Positions 52,610 through 60,966 of a DNA stretch of 64,000 bases are shown piece after piece. How positions within the stretch are numbered: position 1 is the first letter of the stretch; each line of letters opens with the position of its first letter. The DNA comes from Lachnospiraceae bacterium (GTDB lineage: Bacteria > Bacillota > Clostridia > Lachnospirales > Lachnospiraceae), in contig CABJBK010000002.1 in the NCBI GenBank assembly GCA_902363825.1, positions 62,001 through 126,000 of the forward strand. Direction: 5' to 3'. Under the pieces are notes generated by a model that searched no databases, was not told the DNA's origin, and worked only from the letters and a program-made list of their open reading frames with translations. A program made the translations under genes and the position numbers.

Positions 52610-52638
52610 ATTATAACGTTCGGACACAAGGATGTCAA
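52610..52638 (-). promoter_or_regulatory. Consensus promoter of marR-gltA
   Basis: On the minus strand TTGACA (52638-52633), exactly 17 bases and TATAAT (52615-52610): a full sigma-A match. The promoter is partly overlapped by the his terminator region upstream. Confidence 0.85.
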
Positions 52639-52641
52639 GAA

Positions 52642-52678
52642 AAACTGCACACCGCTTTTGATCGCTAGTGTGCAGTTT
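52642..52678 (-). terminator. Terminator of the his operon
   Basis: AAACTGCACAC (52642-52652) pairs exactly with GTGTGCAGTTT (52668-52678). On the minus strand a T run follows the stem. It lies 14 bases after the hisIE stop. Confidence 0.85.
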
Positions 52679-52692
52679 CTTCTGTAATCGCT

Positions 52693-53973
52693 TTATCGCT
52701 GTGATAATTCCGCAGTGATCTCCTCCCATGTAACGCCCTTTTCTACCATCAGAACCATGACATGATAAAGGAAATCCGAAATTTCGTATTTAATTTCTTC
52801 CGGATCCGGATTTTTTGCGGCGATCACGATCTCCGTGCATTCCTCTCCGCATTTCTTTAAGATCTTGTCGATCCCCTTGTCAAACAGATAATTGGTGTAG
52901 GATCCCTCTCTCGGATGTTCCTTCCGGTCAGCAATCACATTGTAGACCGTCTCAAACACCTTGAGCGGATTTTTCTCCACATACTCTTTTTTGATGATCT
53001 CATTGAAAAAGCAGGTACGGTTTCCGGTATGGCACGCGGCACCGATCTGTGAAACTCTCGCGAGCAGGGTGTCATAATCACAGTCCGCCGTTAAAGATTT
53101 CACATACTGAATGTGACCGGATGTCATGCCCTTGATCCAGAGTTCCTGTCTGCTCCTGCTGTAATAGGTCATCTTTCCGATATTGATCGTGGTGTTAAAT
53201 GCCTCCTCATTCATGTAGGCAAGCATCAAAACATCGTTTGTCTTATAATCCTGCACAATGACCGGAACCATGCCGTCTGAATTTAACTTTAAGTCCGACC
53301 ACTGAACCGAAGGCTCAAAATTATCCATCTTGATCCCGGCAGCTCTGCAGTCTGCCTTTAACTCCATCACGTCGATCTCCGGATGTCCGATGAAATCGCC
53401 CATAATCCCGCGCACATTGACTTTCCGCAGGGTTTCTATGATCTCATCTGCCTCATAGCTGTCCGTCTGCACAATATAAGGGATCGGGGTCATGCTCTCA
53501 ACTGCTTCTACGATCGCCGGATCCACGACAACCAGTTCATGGAACATTTCCGTCATTTCCGCGGAATGCTTAAAAATGTAATCCACATTCTCAATGGATA
53601 AAAGCATTTTTTCCTTTCCGAACCGCTTGCTTCCCTCATCCGCAAGCTGTGCCGTTTCCGGCTTGGAAGCGTTTAACACGACCTGTTTACATCCGGCATA
53701 AAGTATTTTTTTAATATCTTCAAGCCGGTTGATGTTTCCGCCCGCGCAGATCGGAATCTCGATATTCTGCGCCAGCTTTTTTATTGTCTGGATATTCTTT
53801 TCATGCTCTTTGTCATCTTCTGAAAGATCATAGATGATGATCTTGTCAATCCCGCTGTCGTTATACAGACGTACTTTGGAGTACAGATTCCCGGCAGACG
53901 TAAAATCCCGGAATCCGTTTACCGCAGCTCCGTCCTTTAAATATAATGTTGATACAATGGTCTTTTTTTCCAT
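52693..53973 (-). CDS. hisIE: HisF-like domain fused to HisI-HisE (phosphoribosyl-AMP cyclohydrolase / phosphoribosyl-ATP pyrophosphatase)
   Basis: A 426-residue three-part protein of histidine synthesis. Residues 1-215 form a HisA/HisF-like barrel ([27 protein letters not shown]). Residues ~222-325 are HisI with [16 protein letters not shown] and the zinc Cys segment [11 protein letters not shown]. Residues ~338-426 are HisE with REGSYTNYL and [12 protein letters not shown]. The HisF-like part lacks the first catalytic Asp: TLYLKDG (9-15) stands where HisF has CLDVKDG (D11 replaced by Y11), and SIENV replaces the second Asp segment. HisI and HisE look intact. It is the last gene of the his operon here. 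Confidence 0.92.
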   Translation of the reverse strand: MEKKTIVSTLYLKDGAAVNGFRDFTSAGNLYSKVRLYNDSGIDKIIIYDLSEDDKEHEKNIQTIKKLAQNIEIPICAGGNINRLEDIKKILYAGCKQVVLNASKPETAQLADEGSKRFGKEKMLLSIENVDYIFKHSAEMTEMFHELVVVDPAIVEAVESMTPIPYIVQTDSYEADEIIETLRKVNVRGIMGDFIGHPEIDVMELKADCRAAGIKMDNFEPSVQWSDLKLNSDGMVPVIVQDYKTNDVLMLAYMNEEAFNTTINIGKMTYYSRSRQELWIKGMTSGHIQYVKSLTADCDYDTLLARVSQIGAACHTGNRTCFFNEIIKKEYVEKNPLKVFETVYNVIADRKEHPREGSYTNYLFDKGIDKILKKCGEECTEIVIAAKNPDPEEIKYEISDFLYHVMVLMVEKGVTWEEITAELSQR

Positions 53974-53987
53974 AAAATACTACCTTA

Positions 53988-54575
53988 CTATAAACTGCCT
54001 TTCGTTGATAAAATATCCGTGATCCTCGGATCAAAACCGGTTGCCTCATCCAACGCCCTTGCAAATGCCTTAAACATTGCCTCGATCATGTGATGGTTAT
54101 TTCCACCGGAAAGCACTTTGATATGGAGGTTCATGCCGGCGGTATACGAAATGGCATAGAAAAATTCCTTTACCATTTCTGTATCCATATATCCCACACG
54201 ATCTGTCGTAAACTCTCCGTCAAAGGAAAGATATGGCCTGCCGGAAAGATCAACGGCACAGAGCACCAATGTCTCGTCCATGGGCAGAATACAGCTTCCG
54301 AAGCGCTTCATGCCCTTCTTATCTCCCACAGCTTCCTTAATCGCTGTTCCAAGGACAATGCCGGTGTCCTCGATCGTATGATGACAATCCACGATCAGAT
54401 CTCCCTTTACCCTCAGGTTAAGGTCGAACATGCCATGACGGGAAAAGCCGTCCAGCATATGATCGAAGAAACCGATCCCGGTGTCAATATCTGCTTTTCC
54501 GCTGCCGTCTAAGTTAAGTGTCAGCGCGATATCTGTCTCTTTTGTTGTTCTTTTACAGTCTGCGATACGTTCCAT
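53988..54575 (-). CDS. hisB: Imidazoleglycerol-phosphate dehydratase
   Basis: A 195-residue HisB (dehydratase only, without the phosphatase half found in enterics). The metal motifs are DHMLDGFSRHGMFD, VDCHHTIEDTGI and NNHHMIEAMFKAFARAL. It sits between hisD and hisIE with gaps of 11 and 14 bases. Confidence 0.97.
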   Translation of the reverse strand: MERIADCKRTTKETDIALTLNLDGSGKADIDTGIGFFDHMLDGFSRHGMFDLNLRVKGDLIVDCHHTIEDTGIVLGTAIKEAVGDKKGMKRFGSCILPMDETLVLCAVDLSGRPYLSFDGEFTTDRVGYMDTEMVKEFFYAISYTAGMNLHIKVLSGGNNHHMIEAMFKAFARALDEATGFDPRITDILSTKGSL

Positions 54576-54586
54576 GGCCGCTCTCC

Positions 54587-55888
54587 TTAATTCTTTTTGT
54601 CTTCAAATCTCACACGGATCGAATTTGCATGCGCGGTAAGCTGCTCACACTCCGCAAACTGTACGATGTCACGGTAGATCGGCTGCAATGCCTCTCTGGA
54701 GTAAGAAATGATACTGGATTTCTTTACAAAGGCATCCACGCCAAGCGGTGAGAAGAATTTTGCGGTTCCGTTGGTCGGAAGTACATGGTTTGGTCCCGCG
54801 AAATAATCGCCGAGCGGTTCACTGCTGTATTCGCCAAGGAAGATCGCTCCGGCGTTACGGATCTTTGTCATTGTCTCAAACGGATTTACCGTGATGATCT
54901 CAAGGTGTTCCGGTGCGATCTCATTCGCTGTCGCGATCGCGGTCTCCATATCATCGGCAACAAGAATATATCCAAACTGATCGAGGGATTTCTGGATGAT
55001 CTCTTTTCTGGAAAGCTCTGCTACAAAGCCGTCCACTTCCTTTGATACTTCCTCTGCCAGTTTCTGGCTCGTGGTCACAAGGATCGCGGAAGCCATCTCG
55101 TCATGTTCCGCTTGGGAAAGCAGATCTGCCGCAACATAACGCGCATTCGCAGTCTCATCTGCCAGAACAAGGATCTCGCTCGGACCTGCGATCGAATCAA
55201 TGCTGACATAACCGAACACTGCTTTTTTAGCCAGTGCAACATAAATATTTCCAGGTCCTACGATCTTGTCTACTTTCGGAATGCTTTCGGTTCCAAATGC
55301 GAGCGCTGCGATCGCCTGTGCGCCGCCAACCTTGTAGATCTTATCTGCGCCTGCTTCTTTTGCCGCAACCAGTGTGGAAGGATTTACCTTTCCGTCACGT
55401 CCCGGCGGTGTTGTCATGATGATCTCATCCACGCCCGCGACTTTGGCCGGAACAATGTTCATGAGTACCGAAGAAGGATAAACCGCTTTCCCACCCGGAA
55501 CATAAACGCCGACACGTTGAAGCGGTGTCACCTTCTGACCTAAGATCGCTCCGTTATCCTCGGTTGCGATCCAGCTGTTCTGCTTTTGCTTTTCATGGTA
55601 GGAACGGATATTGACGAGTGCCTTACGCATTACATTAAGAAGGGTTTCATCCACTTTCTCATAGGCTTCTTTGATCTCTCCCTCCGTGACTAAAATATTG
55701 TCTGCATTGATGTCAGCCCCGTCAAATTTCTTTGAATATTCAAAAATAGCTTCATCCTTGTTTTTTCGAACATTTGCAACAATTTCAGCCACGCTGCCTT
55801 CAAAGTCTCCATAGTTGTTCGGGCTGCGTTTTAATAAATTTTCCAGAATGTTTTCTGTAGCTTCTTTGGTTAAGTTTACAATTCTCAT
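54587..55888 (-). CDS. hisD: Histidinol dehydrogenase
   Basis: A 433-residue HisD that oxidises histidinol to histidine in two NAD-dependent steps. Family motifs include VPGGKAVYPSSVLMNIVPA, GPGNIYVALAKKAVFG, AGPSEILVLADETANA and SQAEHDEMASAILVT, the region of the zinc ligands. It is full length. It follows hisG by 22 bases. Confidence 0.97.
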   Translation of the reverse strand: MRIVNLTKEATENILENLLKRSPNNYGDFEGSVAEIVANVRKNKDEAIFEYSKKFDGADINADNILVTEGEIKEAYEKVDETLLNVMRKALVNIRSYHEKQKQNSWIATEDNGAILGQKVTPLQRVGVYVPGGKAVYPSSVLMNIVPAKVAGVDEIIMTTPPGRDGKVNPSTLVAAKEAGADKIYKVGGAQAIAALAFGTESIPKVDKIVGPGNIYVALAKKAVFGYVSIDSIAGPSEILVLADETANARYVAADLLSQAEHDEMASAILVTTSQKLAEEVSKEVDGFVAELSRKEIIQKSLDQFGYILVADDMETAIATANEIAPEHLEIITVNPFETMTKIRNAGAIFLGEYSSEPLGDYFAGPNHVLPTNGTAKFFSPLGVDAFVKKSSIISYSREALQPIYRDIVQFAECEQLTAHANSIRVRFEDKKN

Positions 55889-55910
55889 ATCAGATCAAAC
55901 TTCCTTTCCT

Positions 55911-56564
55911 TTAATTCTCCCTTAATACCTGCTTTAAGTCGGTGATCAGTTTTGTAATACGTTCGTTCTCCATCTTCATGCTGACCTGGTTTACCACCAT
56001 ACGGGCAGACAGCGGGCAGACCTCCTCTAAGACTACAAGTCCGTTTTCCCTTAACGTAGAACCGGTCTCCACAATATCGCAGATGACCTCGGAAAGTCCT
56101 ACGATCGGCGCAAGCTCGATCGAACCGTTTAACTTGATGATCTCAACAGTCTGATGCTTTTTGTTATAGAAATAATCTTTTGCGATCCGCGGGTATTTTG
56201 TCGCGACACGGATCTGCTCATGATGCTGCAGCAGTTCCTTTGCTTCCGCCGGGCCGCAGATGCACATACGGCATTTTCCGAATCCAAGATCAAGCACTTC
56301 ATAAATGTTTCTGGCTTCTTCTAAGATCGTATCCTTTCCGACAATACCGATATCAGCCGCGCCGTACTCCACATAAGTCGGCACATCCGGTCCCTTTGCC
56401 AGGAAGAAACGCAGTTTGTACTCCTCATTTACGAAGATCAGCTTGCGGGTATTTTTGTCTTTCATTTCCTCACAGGTGATCCCTATCTTTTCAAACGTCT
56501 CCAGTGTTTTATTTGCAAGACGTCCCTTACCTAAAGCGAACGTTAAGTATCTCATGTCTTCCAT
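55911..56564 (-). CDS. hisG: ATP phosphoribosyltransferase, short form
   Basis: A 217-residue short-form HisG catalytic subunit, first enzyme of histidine synthesis. Motifs include [26 protein letters not shown] and [10 protein letters not shown]. It lacks the C-terminal regulatory domain, so it needs HisZ, encoded immediately upstream (three bases apart). Feedback by histidine would act through HisZ. Confidence 0.97.
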   Translation of the reverse strand: MEDMRYLTFALGKGRLANKTLETFEKIGITCEEMKDKNTRKLIFVNEEYKLRFFLAKGPDVPTYVEYGAADIGIVGKDTILEEARNIYEVLDLGFGKCRMCICGPAEAKELLQHHEQIRVATKYPRIAKDYFYNKKHQTVEIIKLNGSIELAPIVGLSEVICDIVETGSTLRENGLVVLEEVCPLSARMVVNQVSMKMENERITKLITDLKQVLREN

Positions 56565-56567
56565 CTT

Positions 56568-57761
56568 TTATTCCCCAATCTTATATGTAATCTGCGTAAT
56601 TCCGGTTCTATTTGCATAAGCCTCATAATCTGCCTTCGCGTGCGCGGTATCATAAGGGATCAGTTCTACGGCTTTTCCCGCTTTCCGCAGCGCGCCCGCC
56701 TGTTCGATCGACTCTTTCTTATGCGCTTCATCATAAACCAGAAGCTGTGTCTCGTTTTTAGTCTCAACCTCGATCTTCTGTCTGGACAAAGCAGCTAAAA
56801 GCTGGTCGATCACGACCGCGAATCCGATCGCCGGTGACTCCTTACCGAAGTGTGTTAAAAGCGCGTCATAACGTCCGCCCTTTACGATCGGTTCTCCGCT
56901 TCCAAACGTATAGCCCGCGAAGATAATGCCTGTGTAGTAATGATACTTGCTGATCACGCTGAGTTCATAGGAAACGTATTTATCCACACCGTAAAGCTTT
57001 AAGACTTCATCCAGTTTCTCAAGACGTTCCAGCGCATGTAAGATCTTGTCATATCCTGCCGCCAGCTGCTTTACTTCTGCCAGATCCTCCGCAGAATTGT
57101 AAAACGTTCCGATCTTTCCAAACATCTGTTTTAATTCCGGTGCCAGTGAAAGGTTTGCGACAAACTCCTCCACGCCAAAGAAATTTTTGTTCGCGATCAG
57201 ATCCTTTAACTCTTCCTCACGTTCCTCACCAAGCCCTGCGGCATCCATGAGACCCTGTAAAAATCCCACATGTCCGATTCCAAGCTGAAATTCCTTTAAC
57301 CCGGAAGTGAGCAGGCACTCCACAGCCATTGCAATGATCTCAGCGTCCGCATCCACAGAATCCGCTCCGATCAGTTCCGCGCCAAGCTGGGTATTTTCCT
57401 TTAAACGCCCCTGATAGCTGTTATTATTGATGAATGTATTTCCCATATAGCAGAGCCGGATCGGCAGATCCTCATCCATATAGTATTTTACCGCACACCG
57501 CGCAATGGATGGCGTCATATCCGGGCGTAACACCAGCGTATTGCCCTCCCGGTCAAAGAACTTATAAAGCTCTCTCGACGGAATCGTTCCGATCTCTTTT
57601 CCGAATATATCAAAAAACTCAAAGGTCGGGGTCTCTATGAAATGATATCCGTAGTTCTTTAAGGTACTGCGCAGATGATCCTGCAGCACCATTTTCTTCT
57701 CACATTCCCCGTTGTAAATATCCCGGACTCCCTCCGGTGTATGAAGTAACTGCTGTCTCAT
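56568..57761 (-). CDS. hisZ: ATP phosphoribosyltransferase regulatory subunit HisZ
   Basis: A 397-residue HisZ, a histidyl-tRNA synthetase relative without aminoacylation activity. The class II core is seen in LLHTPEGVRDIYN, FEFFDIFGKE, LVLRPDMTPSIARCAVKYY (motif 2 region) and the HisA-box-like KGGRYDALLTHFG. It lacks the C-terminal anticodon-binding domain of full HisRS. ATG 57761 with GGAGG is preferred over an ATG 15 codons upstream. It is the first gene of the his operon. Confidence 0.94.
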   Translation of the reverse strand: MRQQLLHTPEGVRDIYNGECEKKMVLQDHLRSTLKNYGYHFIETPTFEFFDIFGKEIGTIPSRELYKFFDREGNTLVLRPDMTPSIARCAVKYYMDEDLPIRLCYMGNTFINNNSYQGRLKENTQLGAELIGADSVDADAEIIAMAVECLLTSGLKEFQLGIGHVGFLQGLMDAAGLGEEREEELKDLIANKNFFGVEEFVANLSLAPELKQMFGKIGTFYNSAEDLAEVKQLAAGYDKILHALERLEKLDEVLKLYGVDKYVSYELSVISKYHYYTGIIFAGYTFGSGEPIVKGGRYDALLTHFGKESPAIGFAVVIDQLLAALSRQKIEVETKNETQLLVYDEAHKKESIEQAGALRKAGKAVELIPYDTAHAKADYEAYANRTGITQITYKIGE

Positions 57762-57810
57762 AAAATCCTCCAAATCCCTTTTGTAATTATACTTTTTCAC
57801 TTCCACTTTA

Positions 57811-57832
57811 GCGTGCTACCATGCTACCACGC
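57811..57832. repeat. Small GC hairpin with an internal direct repeat in the his leader
   Basis: GCGTG (57811-57815) pairs with CACGC (57828-57832), and GCTACC is repeated inside (57815-57820 and 57823-57828). It lies between the his promoter and hisZ. It may be a leader fold; there is no His-codon leader peptide or T-box-like element that I can see. Confidence 0.4.
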
Positions 57833-57847
57833 CAAAATGCTTATCCT

Positions 57848-57876
57848 ATTATATCCAGTAACCGCTAAAATGTCAA
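57848..57876 (-). promoter_or_regulatory. Consensus promoter of the his operon
   Basis: On the minus strand TTGACA (57876-57871), exactly 17 bases and TATAAT (57853-57848). The -35 overlaps the stop codon of recU (57873-57875). It lies 87 bases before the hisZ start. Confidence 0.85.
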
Positions 57877-58406
57877 TCCCTCATATCCAAATCCCTCTGC
57901 AATCCGGTCAGATACGGCACTAAAACGCCCCGTTCCACCGAAAGAAAGAAGGAGGGATCCAGTTCCTCGCGCCGGAAACTCTTGCGTCCGCCTTCCTTTG
58001 CGCGGTTCCAGAACTTTAAGAGTTCGGCAAGCCGCAGGTAATAAAATTCGTCCCTTGCCGTAAAAGACACAAGAAAAAATGCGATACCGCCCTGCTTTTC
58101 AAAATCTTCCATGAACTTCACCTGATGTTCATGGATGTTCTGAAGCGGGAATGTGTCGGTATTGCATTCTTTCGCGTCAAAGCAGACCGGAATGCCCTGC
58201 ACGGCTCCGATATAGTCTACCGTACTTCTCTGGTCAAAATAAGCCAGTGTGATATGTCTGGTCTGCTTGTCAATATTGATCGGTGTGATCGGAGTCGGCA
58301 CTTTCTGGATCAGTGCCAGTCCGTTTTCCAGATATTTTTCATTGGTGCGGTTAATAAATTCCTCTAAGGTGGAACCTCTTAAACCTCTTGAATTCCAGGT
58401 TGCCAT
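57873..58406 (-). CDS. recU: Holliday junction resolvase RecU
   Basis: A 177-residue RecU-family resolvase acting in recombination and chromosome segregation. Family motifs are NSRGLRGSTLEEFINRTNEK, TVDYIGAVQG, FPLQNIHEHQVKFMEDF and GGIAFFLV. Catalytic positions in the Bacillus protein (D88, E101, K103) correspond to D64, D77 and K79, so the Glu is a conservative Asp here. ATG 58406 has GGGGGA just upstream. It is usually paired with a PBP1 gene (ponA) in Bacillus; here its neighbours are the his operon and an AlbA-type gene. Confidence 0.9.
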   Translation of the reverse strand: MATWNSRGLRGSTLEEFINRTNEKYLENGLALIQKVPTPITPINIDKQTRHITLAYFDQRSTVDYIGAVQGIPVCFDAKECNTDTFPLQNIHEHQVKFMEDFEKQGGIAFFLVSFTARDEFYYLRLAELLKFWNRAKEGGRKSFRREELDPSFFLSVERGVLVPYLTGLQRDLDMRD

Positions 58407-58479
58407 ACTATCCCCCAGTGTCTTTGTCATTCTAAGGAAAATTATACCGCAAGGAGAACATTTGTGCAACCGGGTGAGG

Positions 58480-59922
58480 CTACTTAACGGTTATTATATA
58501 ACGCTGATTCTGGCTGTTTGGTTTATCGGGAATAGTCATTGTAATAAGTCCCTGATCCATCAGCGGTTTTAAATATTTTTTCGTAAAACTTTTTGCATTT
58601 TTATAACCGCAATATGCCATAATTTCTGATTTTTTTCGTGGTTCCTTACAGTACGCAGTAATTTTATCGGAAATATCGACTTGGGTGGTGACTTGGGTGG
58701 CGACTTGGGTGGCGACTTGGGTGGTGTCCACGGCATGCTCCACATACTTCCTGTTTTTTAACGTTGCGTGAAGCATAAAAGCTTCCATATAGTATTCCGG
58801 AGACGGCAGTCCGGCTTCTTTCATTTCATTATATAACCGGTCGACACCTTCCCCATATTCACGCACATATTCATATTCATGAAGCACTTCTGCAATTTTC
58901 GGATTTCTTGAGAAATGAACCTGCCGCATATTATTGATCCTGACAATCCCGGGCAGAGTGCCCGGACTTTCCACTGTAAAATGATCATCAAACATTTTTA
59001 TCTGAATATCAGTGCCTTTAATGCTGTAATCCCTGTGAGCGATCGCATTCACAATGATTTCTTTCCATGCAAATTCGGGATATTCGGATTCCGTAACGAA
59101 TTTTCCCTCTCTTCCAAGATAAGTATGTTCTTTTATCTGGTCACGGACAAAATCTATAGACTGTTCCACAATCTGAAGAATTCTTCCTTCAAAAATTTTA
59201 TCCTTAACCACGTTCATTTGTGCACCAACCCTGGCTTCTGTTCCCTCATAACGGATAAAACGTACCCGCGCACGCTTAAAATATTGCTGTGGTTCTTTAC
59301 CAAACAACAAAATCGCCGCGCCACTCAACTCTTCCCTGCCGTTGGCTGACACCAGAAAGCTTTTATTTTGACGGATATACTCCTCCGGTGTTTTTCCATA
59401 GCCGATTCTTTTGCAATATGCAGCAACTTCGTTCATATCAAGATCGTTTATGGATGTGCCATATACCGGTTCATCTTCAAAATACCTTGCTCCTTTTGCA
59501 TACATAAGCTGCATGCGTTCATCAAATGTAAGTTTTTTTGATTTATCACCAACACGTAAATACACTTCATCTCTGTGATTTGCATGCAGTTCACTGCTCT
59601 GTGGAACATAGATCAGCAAAATATGGTTCTTTTTTCCATTATCATCCACACATTCGATCGTCTGTGTTTCAATACGAATTGTCGGTACGCAAAAATCAAA
59701 CGGAGCCCGCAGAATCTCATTGATATTCGGTAAATAGTCATCAATTCCCGTAATTTTTCCATTGTCTTCAATGCCAATCGCCAGCAGTCCACCATCGGCA
59801 TTCGCAAACGCTATCATTGGTGTTGCAATCGTCGCTGCAGTAATCCTCGCACTTTTACGATCAAATTCCTGTTTTTCTGTTGTAAAACACATATCTTCAA
59901 TCGTCATTTTTCGAATATTCAT
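58480..59922 (-). CDS. AlbA/Schlafen-type ATP-binding protein (possible regulator)
   Basis: A 480-residue protein of the divergent AAA-4 (AlbA_2) family. The N-terminal AlbA-like domain (about 15-135) shows ESKxF-type sequence as EFDRKSARI and FANADGGLLAIGIEDNG. The middle part includes the GHKL-like ATP site NAIAHRDYSIKGTDIQIKMF and REYGEGVDRLYNEMKEAGLP. The linker 396-411 holds a repeated T-Q-V unit (TTQVATQVATQVTTQV), followed by a winged-helix-like end (KKSEIMAYCGYKNAKSFTKK). Such proteins are often accessory and regulate transcription or defence; the role here is unknown. Confidence 0.88.
   Translation of the reverse strand: MNIRKMTIEDMCFTTEKQEFDRKSARITAATIATPMIAFANADGGLLAIGIEDNGKITGIDDYLPNINEILRAPFDFCVPTIRIETQTIECVDDNGKKNHILLIYVPQSSELHANHRDEVYLRVGDKSKKLTFDERMQLMYAKGARYFEDEPVYGTSINDLDMNEVAAYCKRIGYGKTPEEYIRQNKSFLVSANGREELSGAAILLFGKEPQQYFKRARVRFIRYEGTEARVGAQMNVVKDKIFEGRILQIVEQSIDFVRDQIKEHTYLGREGKFVTESEYPEFAWKEIIVNAIAHRDYSIKGTDIQIKMFDDHFTVESPGTLPGIVRINNMRQVHFSRNPKIAEVLHEYEYVREYGEGVDRLYNEMKEAGLPSPEYYMEAFMLHATLKNRKYVEHAVDTTQVATQVATQVTTQVDISDKITAYCKEPRKKSEIMAYCGYKNAKSFTKKYLKPLMDQGLITMTIPDKPNSQNQRYIITVK
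58679..58726. repeat. Tandem repeat, four 12-bp units, inside the AlbA-type gene
   Basis: The unit ACTTGGGTGGYG occurs four times head to tail at 58679-58690, 58691-58702, 58703-58714 and 58715-58726. Only one position varies (T or C). It is in frame (four residues per unit) and would change linker length by multiples of four if copies are gained or lost. Confidence 0.9.
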
Positions 59923-59961
59923 ATAACGAAGCGGCTCCTTTCATTTCTATATTTTTTGCTG

Positions 59962-60948
59962 TCACCGCTGTTCATATTCCCTTTGAAAAATTTTTCTGTC
60001 AACTCCTGCCAGCCTTTCAAAGCTCTCCGGCACCGGCGCTGTCACTATTCTCCCGTCCGGGAATTCCAGGCGGTAAGCATGCAGCATCTGCCCACGGATG
60101 CCGTACTTTTTCTTTAACGTCAGGTTCCAGTTATGGTCTCCGTATTTTTCATCTCCGGCAATCGGATGGCCGATGGATGCCAGATGCGCACGGATCTGGT
60201 GGGAACGTCCGGTGATCAGATGGACTTCAAGGAGCGTAGCGTCCGGAAACGTTTCAACCGGCGTATATTCGGTTTCGATATACCTGCTGTCCGGAACTTC
60301 TTTCGAATAAATCTGAACCTGATTGCTGCCTTCATTCTTTTTCAGATAGCCGGTGATCTTCTTTTTCTCCGCGACGGTTCCCTTTACGATACAGCGGTAA
60401 TATTTCTTCATGCTCCGGTCTTTTAAACATTCTGCCATCTCCTGCAGCCCGCGCAGACTTTTTCCCGCGATCAGAAGCCCCGATGTGTTACGATCTAAGC
60501 GGTTGCAGATGGATGGCCGGAAAGTGCGCAGATCCTCCCCGGTCAGTGCGCCGGTGTCAAGCAGATACTCCAGAATATATTCATTGGCGGAAACATCCGA
60601 TGGCTTTGCCTTCTGGGACAACATCCCCTGCGGTTTATTGATGATCAGAATATCCTCATCTTCATAAACAACTGAAAGGGAGACCGGCTTTAACTTCACG
60701 TTCGCTTCATCCTTATGCACAGACGGCTGACCCGCGAATTTCAGGAAAGTCTCATCCGAGAGAAAAAGCTTTACATGATCCCCCTCCTGTAATTTCTCAA
60801 CACCCTCAGCTTTCTTTCCGTTTAAGGTAATGTTCTTCTTTCGGAGCATCTTGTAAAGGAAACCGTTTGAAGCCTCTTTCAGCAATTTGTGAAGGTATTT
60901 ATCCAGTCTTTGATTTGCCTCATTTTTCCCAATAATATATTCTTTCAT
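59962..60948 (-). CDS. RluA-family pseudouridine synthase (RluC/RluD-like)
   Basis: A 328-residue pseudouridine synthase with an N-terminal S4 domain (RLDKYLHKLLKEASNGFLYK) and the catalytic NRLDRNTSGLLIAGKS motif, in which the Asp is the nucleophile. ITGRSHQIRAHLASIGHPIA is the C-terminal family signature. It is a second RluA-family gene besides the one at 33387-34298. The target uridines cannot be predicted from sequence alone. It is the last gene of a run with ygiQ and the HAD gene (18-base gap). Confidence 0.92.
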   Translation of the reverse strand: MKEYIIGKNEANQRLDKYLHKLLKEASNGFLYKMLRKKNITLNGKKAEGVEKLQEGDHVKLFLSDETFLKFAGQPSVHKDEANVKLKPVSLSVVYEDEDILIINKPQGMLSQKAKPSDVSANEYILEYLLDTGALTGEDLRTFRPSICNRLDRNTSGLLIAGKSLRGLQEMAECLKDRSMKKYYRCIVKGTVAEKKKITGYLKKNEGSNQVQIYSKEVPDSRYIETEYTPVETFPDATLLEVHLITGRSHQIRAHLASIGHPIAGDEKYGDHNWNLTLKKKYGIRGQMLHAYRLEFPDGRIVTAPVPESFERLAGVDRKIFQREYEQR

Positions 60949-60966
60949 GATTTCTCCAACATTTTG

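Noticed and set aside
57762..57850. T-box or His attenuator before hisZ
   Set aside because: The leader is under 90 bases, has no T-box-like conserved bulge sequence and no run of His codons.
58679..58726. CRISPR-like array
   Set aside because: The 12-bp units are adjacent without spacers and lie in frame within a coding sequence.
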